This document shows, piece by piece, positions 58,090-64,000 of a stretch of 64,000 nt of DNA. Source of the stretch: Chryseobacterium binzhouense (GTDB lineage: Bacteria > Bacteroidota > Bacteroidia > Flavobacteriales > Weeksellaceae); NCBI RefSeq assembly GCF_007474545.1, contig NZ_VKOG01000004.1:186001-250000 (forward strand), read 5' to 3'. The stretch's first letter is position 1, and every line of letters begins with the position of its first letter. The notes below the pieces were generated by a model. The model worked only from the letters and a program-made list of their open reading frames with translations. It did no database searches and was not told where the DNA came from. The translations under genes were made by a program, and so were the position numbers.

Positions 58090-59040
58090 ATGAAAAGAAT
58101 ATTTATAGGATTTGCACTCAGCTTAGCAACTTTAACCTTTGCTCAGCAATATCCGAACAACGGATGGGGCAACGATGGATATTACGGAAATAACGACGGA
58201 TATTATAGTGATGAGGATGACCGAAATTTTTTCCCGGACGATTATTATTACAATTATCCGCAAGATTATTATCCGCAAGATTATTACCAAAGTTATTATA
58301 ATGACTACAGACAAAGCATTATAAATATCAACTGGAATCGTTTTTTTGTACAGCACAGACTCAACCGCTGGCAAATAGACCAGATTCTGTATCTGAATAA
58401 TTTATACTCCAGTTTTGCAGCATGGAATAATTTTTACAGATTTAATCCGGACAGATGGTATTATGACAGATACTATGCAATGGAAAGGATTTTGGGACCT
58501 AGAGTCTTTGTAATTTTCCAAAACAATTATTATCAGGGTGCTCATCCGATTGTCTATTTTCAGAATTACAGAAGAACATATTATGTACCGAGATTCAGAG
58601 TAATGCCGCGTTACAGAAATGTAAACATCAATGTTTACCGTGTTGACAGAAACAGTTTCAGACGTGCAGATAATCCTACGCTGAATGTGGTAAGAAATTC
58701 AGGGTTCCGAAATGGAAACGGTAATTCTTCAGGATTCAGAAATGACAATGGAAACACAAGACCTAATAACGGATTCAGAAATTCTGATAATGGCGGATCA
58801 AGAAATAAAGCTGACAACGGCGTAAGAAACAACGGAGGGTTTAGAAATAACGAACCTAGAAACAATGGCGGTATGAGATCTGAAAGCAATACTACTCCTC
58901 CAAGGAATAATGAAGGTTTCAGAAATCAGCCGAAAAGAGAAAATTCGAGTCCGAGAATTCAGAATAATACTCCGAGACAGGAAAATAACAGAGGTGAAGG
59001 AAGAGGTTCAGGTTTTAGAGGCAGTTTAGTAAGAAATTAG
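58090..59040 (+). CDS. Secreted Tyr/Asp- and Asn/Gly/Arg-rich low-complexity protein
   Basis: A 316-residue exported protein with a signal peptide ending T-L-T-F-A-Q-Q. Residues 20-75 are rich in Tyr, Asp and Asn (N-N-D-G-Y-Y-S-D-E-D-D, Y-P-Q-D-Y-Y repeated). The middle (about 75-190) has ordered, Trp/Tyr-rich segments. Residues 195-316 are a low-complexity Asn/Gly/Arg/Ser region in which G-F-R-N recurs about eight times. No family recognised. The composition suggests a surface or extracellular matrix protein. It stands alone, before the Spy-like gene on the same strand. Confidence 0.75.
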   Translation: MKRIFIGFALSLATLTFAQQYPNNGWGNDGYYGNNDGYYSDEDDRNFFPDDYYYNYPQDYYPQDYYQSYYNDYRQSIININWNRFFVQHRLNRWQIDQILYLNNLYSSFAAWNNFYRFNPDRWYYDRYYAMERILGPRVFVIFQNNYYQGAHPIVYFQNYRRTYYVPRFRVMPRYRNVNINVYRVDRNSFRRADNPTLNVVRNSGFRNGNGNSSGFRNDNGNTRPNNGFRNSDNGGSRNKADNGVRNNGGFRNNEPRNNGGMRSESNTTPPRNNEGFRNQPKRENSSPRIQNNTPRQENNRGEGRGSGFRGSLVRN

Positions 59041-59078
59041 TTTTTTTAGTTTTTCATATATTATATTTGAGTGGTGTT

Positions 59079-59108
59079 GAGAGTGAATATTTTATTCACT
59101 CTCTTTTA
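59079..59108 (+). terminator. Rho-independent terminator of the low-complexity secreted protein gene
   Basis: GAGAGTGAATA (59079-59089) and TATTCACTCTC (59093-59103) form a perfect 11-bp stem with a TTT loop, followed by TTTT. Confidence 0.88.
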
Positions 59109-59226
59109 ATTAAAACAATATATTAAAAATATGATAATAAAATTTAACTTATTTTATGAATTTAACTTTTAACTTTTTCTAAAAAACTTTATCAAAAAGA
59201 TATAACAAACAAATAAATCATAACAC

Positions 59227-59676
59227 ATGAAAAAATTAGTATTAGCGTTATTTATTGCTACAGGAACTTTAGCCATAGCGCAGACAAAGCAGGATGGAAG
59301 AAAATTTAATAAAGAAGAAATGCAGCAAAAGATGCAGATGAAGGAACAGGAAAGAATGGCTGAAATGCAGAAAGAACTGAACCTGAATCAGGCACAGGTA
59401 GATAAAATAAAAAACCTTCACGAAAAGCGGAGAGCTGAAATGAAAGCTGAGTTTGAAAAAAACAAAGGTGAAAGACAGGCAAAAATGGAACGCATGAAAG
59501 CAAGACAGCAGCAGATGGACAGTGAGATGAAAAACATTCTTTCTACTGAACAATACGAAAAGTGGCAGGCTTCCAGAGAAGCAAAAATGAAGGAAAGAAA
59601 AGCAATGATGAAAGAAAAAAGAGCCAATAGTGAAAGAAGAATGATGCAGAAACGCCAGTCTGGAACAGCGATGTAA
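59227..59676 (+). CDS. Spy/CpxP-like periplasmic helical protein
   Basis: A 149-residue exported protein: signal peptide, then an almost wholly helical, Lys/Glu/Met/Gln-rich chain (E-E-M-Q-Q-K-M-Q-M-K, K-A-R-Q-Q-Q-M-D, A-K-M-K-E-R-K) with the L-N-L-N-Q-A-Q-V-D-K-I and L-S-T-E-Q-Y-E-K-W motifs seen in Spy/CpxP-like (or DUF4890) proteins. Probably a periplasmic chaperone or metal/stress-responsive protein. High coiled-coil propensity. Stands alone with its own terminator. Confidence 0.8.
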   Translation: MKKLVLALFIATGTLAIAQTKQDGRKFNKEEMQQKMQMKEQERMAEMQKELNLNQAQVDKIKNLHEKRRAEMKAEFEKNKGERQAKMERMKARQQQMDSEMKNILSTEQYEKWQASREAKMKERKAMMKEKRANSERRMMQKRQSGTAM

Positions 59677-59716
59677 TTGAAGAAAAGAGTTTATAATTTT
59701 TGATTTTTAATGTTGG

Positions 59717-59744
59717 AGGGCAGAATTTTTTCCTGTCCTTTTTT
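59717..59744 (+). terminator. Rho-independent terminator of the Spy-like gene
   Basis: AGGGCAG (59717-59723) and CTGTCCT (59733-59739) pair with one wobble around a 9-nt loop, followed by TTTTT. Confidence 0.75.
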
Positions 59745-59778
59745 GTATTCATTCTAAACCTAAATTTAGGTCAAAACT

Positions 59779-59808
59779 TTTGATTTTGCCTTTTAATCAG
59801 TAATTTTG
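59779..59808 (+). promoter_or_regulatory. Promoter of the ferritin gene
   Basis: TAATTTTG (59801-59808) matches TAnnTTTG and TTTG (59779-59782) lies 18 nt upstream as -33 element. Transcription would start near 59815, 10 nt before the ATG at 59825. Confidence 0.6.
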
Positions 59809-59824
59809 AATATAAATTTATATT

Positions 59825-60334
59825 ATGGTAAGTGAAAAAATTGCACAGCTCATCAACGAGCAGATTGCTCACGAGCAATACGCAGCACAATATTATCTTT
59901 CAATGTCTGCATGGTTTTCAGCAAAAGATCTGGATGGCATTGCCAATTATTTCCGCGTGCAAAGCAAAGAAGAACTCATGCATGCGGACAAAATGTTTGA
60001 TTATCTGAATGATGTAGGCGGTGAAATTATTTTAGGCGAGATTCCGAAACCTCCGCATAGCTTTGAAAATGCGACCGATATTTTCGAAAAAGCGCTGGAA
60101 CATGAGAAAAAAGTGACGAGAAGTATTTTCAACATCGTTAAAAACGCCAACGAAGAAGGAGATTTTGCTACAACGTCATTTTTGCAGTGGTTTATCAATG
60201 AGCAGGTAGAAGAAGAAGCGAGCGCATCACAATTGGTGACTAAAATCAAAATGGTTTCTGACAACCCTTCTGCTCTGTATCTTTTTGATCAGGAATTGGC
60301 AAAAAGAGTTTTTTCTCCTGATGCAACAGCGTAA
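59825..60334 (+). CDS. ftnA: Non-heme ferritin
   Basis: A 169-residue iron-storage protein. The ferroxidase-site residues are visible: the first Glu in E-Q-I-A-H-E-Q-Y-A-A-Q-Y-Y near residue 12-20, E-E-L-M-H-A-D-K near 50, and the C-helix/D-helix Q-W-F-I-N-E-Q-V-E-E-E-A near 125. The N-terminal helix with two Glu/His and the length are typical of bacterial ferritin (no heme-binding Met of bacterioferritin). It forms 24-mer cages that oxidise and store iron. Ends at a strong hairpin. Confidence 0.95.
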   Translation: MVSEKIAQLINEQIAHEQYAAQYYLSMSAWFSAKDLDGIANYFRVQSKEELMHADKMFDYLNDVGGEIILGEIPKPPHSFENATDIFEKALEHEKKVTRSIFNIVKNANEEGDFATTSFLQWFINEQVEEEASASQLVTKIKMVSDNPSALYLFDQELAKRVFSPDATA

Positions 60335-60351
60335 AAAAATTTAAAAATCTA

Positions 60352-60384
60352 TTTCGGCGGAGCCTTTGGCTCCGCCGAAAATTT
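60352..60384. terminator. Strong bidirectional terminator between ferritin and the AddA-like gene
   Basis: TTTCGGCGGAGCC (60352-60364) and GGCTCCGCCGAAA (60368-60380) form a perfect 13-bp stem with a TTT loop, GC-rich in the middle and A/T-rich outside, between two converging genes. Confidence 0.9.
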
Positions 60385-60396
60385 AGAATATCATAA

Positions 60397-63300
60397 CTAC
60401 AAATATATCAGCTTCGTTTTCAAAACTTTCCTGCCAAGTTTTTCAAGAACATTTTTATAAGTCTGAATCTGCCTTTCGTCTTTCTCCGTTGGCTGACCCG
60501 TTTTAAAATCTAAAATAACGTAGCCTTCATCATTTTGCAGGATACGGTCGGGACGGTAAATCTGGCTGATTCCGTTTTCAGTAATCATGATGTCTTTTTC
60601 ATTGATGACTTTCCATTTTTCATCAAAAAATTCAGAATGCTCTGTAATGATTTTCATTAAATCCGAATTAATTTCAGTTTTTTCGTCAAGTGTAATCTGA
60701 CCTTCCAAAACATAAGCTTCCAAAACTTTATCTATATCTTTTTCAGTATTTATTTTTGACAGCAACTCATGCACAAAAAGTCCGATTCTCACTTTTTCAT
60801 TTCTTACCTGATAATTTTTTGACGGCGTTGCTATTTTTACGGAATCTGTTTCTTCGTGCTTGTTACGTAGTTTCTGAATATTCTGGGTTTTGAATTCGGA
60901 ATAAGGATGAGCAATTTGCTTTTTCAGCATTTCAGGAGAAGTTTCGTACAGATCAAACTCATCAAGATCCTGAGGATTTTTAGATTGAACAAATTCCAGA
61001 ATTTCCAGATTATTGGATGTTTTGTTTTGTTTCTGAAGATAAAAAAACAACTGTTCTACAGGTCTTGTAGTTGCTACGTATTGCAGACACAGCCTGTCAA
61101 CCAGATTTTTATATGAGTTTTCCAGATTAAATTTTTCGATCCCCTCATCATACGCTTCCAGATTTTTGCTGAACTGATTAATATTAACCGATTTCAAAGC
61201 ACTTTCTGTGTCAGTCTCAAACCAATTGCTAAATTCAGAGTCCCTGTTTTTGTTCATCATAGGAATAAAAACGACAGGAAATTCAAGTCCTTTTGCTTTA
61301 TGAATTGTCATGATCTGAATAGCATCAATATTTTCTGATGCCTGAATGGTATGCTTAGAAGCTTCTTCGTCCCAGTATTTCAAAAATTCTTTGGTACTTG
61401 CTCCTGCATTTTGGGTAAAATTAAAAAGCATTTCCAAAAAATTCAGGAGAAAATCAGTTTCCTTATTTTCAAAAGAAAATTCGTTGATGTAATATTCTAT
61501 AAAATTATACAGGTTAAATTTGGGAAATTTATCCTGTCTGAGATGCAGACTGTATTTCTTTTCTATAAAATCAAGAATTTCCTCGTGTGCATCTAAAGAA
61601 AGAATTTCTTTCATCCCAAAAGTAAAATCAAGGATCGTAATTCTTCCCAACCTGTTGAGATAAAACATCATCATCATCAGATGCGGTTTGTTTTTGGGAT
61701 TGGCTTCCCATTTAAGATATTGAACCACCGCTTGTATAGTATCTGATAATTCGAGAGTAAGACCTTTGTCTGAAATGGTTTTAATATTAGTTTCTGTTCC
61801 GTTGTAAGTAACTTTAAGGTTTCCAAGCTTCTGTGAATATGAAAATATATCAAAATTTCCGCGGCACAGAATAGTGATATCAGAAAATCGAAATCCATTA
61901 TCCAGACATTCCTGTATATCTTTCTGCATTTTCACTGAAACATCATCATAAAATTCTTCATTGGTTAAATTCTCAACCAAATTCACCTTTACCCTTCCAT
62001 CAATAGACGATTTGGGGTTTTGTTCTCCATCAGATCCAAAAATCTGCCGATGCTCATCATGAAGATTCTGAGAATGAAAATGATACAATTCATTATTAAA
62101 TTTCACAATATTTTTTGCGCTGCGCCAGTTATCTTTCAGTACAAGTAAATCTGCCTGCTTTGGAGAAATCTCGGTGTTATTAATAATATCAAGCATCAGT
62201 TTACTTTCGCCGCCCCGAAAGCGGTAAATACTCTGTTTGGGATCGCCCACTAAAGTAAAAGAAGTGTTTTCTGTTGAAATACTGTGATCTCTCAACGGAA
62301 CAAAATTCTGCCATTGCAATTCTGAAGTATCCTGAAACTCATCAAAAAAATAATGCTGAAACTGAGATCCCACCTTTTCATAAATAAATGCAGACGGCTC
62401 GTTTTTCAGATTTTCATTGATTAAAATATTAAACTTAGACAATAGAACCAGATCATTTTCACTCTCAATTTGTCTGAGTTGATCCTGAATATCTTTATTC
62501 ACCTTCAAAGGAAGCAGTGCCGAAAGAATTTTTTCTTTTTTTTGAGTTTCAATGTAGAGTAAAATGAGCTTCATCCGGTTTTCCAGAAGCTGTTCCAGAA
62601 TTTCTGAAATATCGGCTTCTTTATGTTTTGATTTTGCAGAACAGCCTTTCCTGTATTTTTCTACGACAGATTCTTCGGTTGAGCTTGGAAAGGGAAATCC
62701 TATTCTCTTTTTCTCATAAAATTCTACAGCTTTTACAAAAAAACCGCCCAATCCGTTTTTACCCTGTGCAAAATCTTCTATTTCAATATTCCTGTTCTTA
62801 TAGAGCTGTATGGATTCCAGAGCGAGTGCTAAAGATCTTTTTTTATTATCAGAAATCTCAGTCCGTAAACTGTTTTTGATATTTTCATAATTATGGTCAT
62901 CAAACTCATTATTATTTTTAAGATGTTCATAATGAATATCTTTCACAAATTCCTTTGCAGAATCGTACAGGCTTTTATTGAGATTGATTCTTTCATTATT
63001 ATCAAGACTGTAATCTACATAATCCATAAACGAATCTGAAATTTTATCATTTTCACCAATCTGATCCAGCATTTTATCTACCGCTTCAATCAAAAAAGGT
63101 TCTGCATCAATTTCCAGATTAAAATTTTTCGCCAAACCGAGTTCGTAAGAAAAACTTCGTACTAATCTGGAGTTAAAACGGTCTATTGTTCCAATGTTTA
63201 ATGTGGAATAATTATGAAGAATATAATCCAGAAGTTTTTTTGAGCGATGGTGAAGCTCATCCAGTGTTATCTTTAAACCTTCGTTTTCAAATGCTTTCTG

Positions 63301-63537
63301 AATGTTTTTAAGATCATTATTATCCGTATAGCTTTCTGCTGTAAATTTTCCGAGCCACGAAAGAATTCTTTCTTTCATTTCGTTGGCAGCCTTATTTGTA
63401 AAGGTAAGAGCCAGAATATTTCTGATGATCTGCTGCTGATTGGGATACCTGAGACAAATCATCAACAATCTCTGTACAAGAGCATAGGTTTTCCCTGATC
63501 CGGCAGAAGCATTAATGACTGTATAAGAATTTGACAT
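60397..63537 (-). CDS. UvrD-type helicase with C-terminal nuclease domain (AddA-like)
   Basis: A 1046-residue DNA repair enzyme. Helicase motifs: Walker A N-A-S-A-G-S-G-K-T-Y-A-L (residues 9-20), T-F-T-N-K-A-A-N-E-M near 46, Walker B F-F-D-E-F-Q-D-T-S near 390-400, G-D-P-K-Q-S-I-Y-R-F-R-G-G and T-I-H-K-A-K-G-L-E-F-P-V near 740. The C-terminal part has G-L-F-V-H-E-L-L-S and V-I-L-D-F-K-T-G-Q with D-x-K, a RecB/AddA-type nuclease core. It works on DNA double-strand breaks. No AddB-like partner is in the window; the neighbour upstream is transcribed away. Close relatives are annotated as UvrD-helicase proteins. Confidence 0.92.
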   Translation of the reverse strand: MSNSYTVINASAGSGKTYALVQRLLMICLRYPNQQQIIRNILALTFTNKAANEMKERILSWLGKFTAESYTDNNDLKNIQKAFENEGLKITLDELHHRSKKLLDYILHNYSTLNIGTIDRFNSRLVRSFSYELGLAKNFNLEIDAEPFLIEAVDKMLDQIGENDKISDSFMDYVDYSLDNNERINLNKSLYDSAKEFVKDIHYEHLKNNNEFDDHNYENIKNSLRTEISDNKKRSLALALESIQLYKNRNIEIEDFAQGKNGLGGFFVKAVEFYEKKRIGFPFPSSTEESVVEKYRKGCSAKSKHKEADISEILEQLLENRMKLILLYIETQKKEKILSALLPLKVNKDIQDQLRQIESENDLVLLSKFNILINENLKNEPSAFIYEKVGSQFQHYFFDEFQDTSELQWQNFVPLRDHSISTENTSFTLVGDPKQSIYRFRGGESKLMLDIINNTEISPKQADLLVLKDNWRSAKNIVKFNNELYHFHSQNLHDEHRQIFGSDGEQNPKSSIDGRVKVNLVENLTNEEFYDDVSVKMQKDIQECLDNGFRFSDITILCRGNFDIFSYSQKLGNLKVTYNGTETNIKTISDKGLTLELSDTIQAVVQYLKWEANPKNKPHLMMMMFYLNRLGRITILDFTFGMKEILSLDAHEEILDFIEKKYSLHLRQDKFPKFNLYNFIEYYINEFSFENKETDFLLNFLEMLFNFTQNAGASTKEFLKYWDEEASKHTIQASENIDAIQIMTIHKAKGLEFPVVFIPMMNKNRDSEFSNWFETDTESALKSVNINQFSKNLEAYDEGIEKFNLENSYKNLVDRLCLQYVATTRPVEQLFFYLQKQNKTSNNLEILEFVQSKNPQDLDEFDLYETSPEMLKKQIAHPYSEFKTQNIQKLRNKHEETDSVKIATPSKNYQVRNEKVRIGLFVHELLSKINTEKDIDKVLEAYVLEGQITLDEKTEINSDLMKIITEHSEFFDEKWKVINEKDIMITENGISQIYRPDRILQNDEGYVILDFKTGQPTEKDERQIQTYKNVLEKLGRKVLKTKLIYL

Positions 63538-63692
63538 TTCGAACTAAAGGATTTTGTGCAATTTAAATAAAATTTAGCTGATAATTTTAACATTTAAGGC
63601 TCAATATTTTAACAGTTATATGCCAACAATCAAAAAAAGTCCTAAATGCCGTTAAGTCTGGTTAAACTTCAATTTAAAATGAAAAATAATTT

Positions 63693-63700
63693 TAGCTTTG
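63693..63700 (+). promoter_or_regulatory. -7 element before the last gene
   Basis: TAGCTTTG matches TAnnTTTG; transcription would start near 63707, about 13 nt before the GTG at 63720. Confidence 0.5.
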
Positions 63701-63719
63701 TCTATCAAAACAATAATCT

Positions 63720-64000
63720 GTGAAAATTAAACTATTTTTTATTCTTCTTTGTTTTTTCGCTTTGAACGCCCAAGCTCAGGAATATATTTTCGGTAAAATT
63801 GTGGGTGAACAAAATCTGCAAATCTCTGATGTTACCGTGATCAATATCCGGACTGACGAGAGGGTTTTCAGCAATAAAGACGGGCATTTCATGATTTCCG
63901 GAAAAGCAGGAGACATTCTTAGATTTATAAAAATAGGCTTCGACAGACTGGATCATAAAGTCATTCCGGAAAATGCAAAGTCTTCTTTAAATATTAATAT
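63720..64000 (+). CDS. Secreted protein with carboxypeptidase-regulatory-like domain, partial
   Basis: The frame begins with GTG at 63720 and runs off the right edge (93 codons seen). A signal peptide (K-I-K-L-F-F-I-L-L-C-F-F-A) ends near A-L-N-A-Q-A-Q-E. The following I-F-G-K-I-V-G-E-Q-N-L-Q-I-S-D-V-T-V-I-N and F-S-N-K-D-G-H-F-M-I-S-G-K-A-G-D-I-L-R-F pattern matches the CarboxypepD_reg-like beta domain found at the N-terminus of Bacteroidota outer-membrane and TonB-dependent proteins. What follows the domain is beyond the window, so the full type is unknown. Confidence 0.8.
   Translation, partial: MKIKLFFILLCFFALNAQAQEYIFGKIVGEQNLQISDVTVINIRTDERVFSNKDGHFMISGKAGDILRFIKIGFDRLDHKVIPENAKSSLNIN

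Noticed and set aside
59269-59627. Several Phe/Leu/Cys-rich minus-strand frames over the Spy-like gene
   Set aside because: They are the antisense image of Lys/Glu codons; the plus-strand gene has a signal peptide and family motifs.

Overview
The window is a contiguous piece of a low-GC Bacteroidota chromosome, most likely Chryseobacterium or a close Weeksellaceae relative. The evidence is the Bacteroidota-type short NuoG, type IX secretion features (a PorP/SprF-family protein and a C-terminal sorting domain), DUF5606, DUF3822 and DUF2807 proteins, many signal-peptide/lipoprotein genes, no Shine-Dalgarno sequences, and repeated Bacteroidota -7 promoter elements (TAnnTTTG) placed about 7 nt before plausible transcription starts. 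No rRNA, tRNA, CRISPR array, insertion sequence or integrase was seen.

Layout. 1-11881: the nuo operon from the end of nuoD through nuoN (respiratory complex I), with a predicted outer-membrane beta-barrel gene between nuoF and nuoG and unusual 7-bp-phased non-coding arrays in four of its intergenic gaps. 11960-14260: a GAF-domain protein. 14264-17634: an accessory patch with a frameshifted gene remnant, two tandem paralogous small lipoproteins, a JAB-like lipoprotein and an XRE regulator, resembling a polymorphic toxin/immunity locus. 17629-22535: an HD-hydrolase/Pycsar-effector-like membrane protein divergent from a giant metallophosphoesterase/beta-barrel protein. 22685-25404: mazG, FUSC transporter and propeller lipoprotein operon. 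25830-27317: a solitary, very AT-rich nuclease-helicase, the best defence-gene candidate in the window. 27480-29095: ruvX, def and DUF5606. 29297-35015: phosphatases, a serine hydrolase, Smr protein, DUF3822, rsmD and murI. 35125-42231: hemW, porP, rluD, a PASTA protein, an RsmB-like methyltransferase and sucC. 42545-46160: ddl, coaD, a TRIC channel, a TPR-like protein and folA. 46246-50740: lemA with two TPM-domain genes and a KefF/KefC-like pair. 50742-60334: DUF2807 lipoprotein, M3 peptidase, T9SS cargo, malQ, two secreted low-complexity proteins and ferritin. 60397-63537: AddA-like helicase-nuclease. From 63720: start of a secreted carboxypeptidase-regulatory-like protein.

Most of the window is ordinary core genome. 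The parts that merit a second look are (i) the 7-bp-phased, half-inverted intergenic arrays found at eight places, several touching start or stop codons; (ii) the single-gene nuclease-helicase insertion; (iii) the orphan HD-PycTM fusion; (iv) the JAB lipoprotein cassette with duplicated putative immunity genes and a remnant; and (v) a putative structured RNA and two palindromic intergenic repeats. Family assignments come from recognition of motifs and overall sequence, not from database searches. No expression or search results were available.
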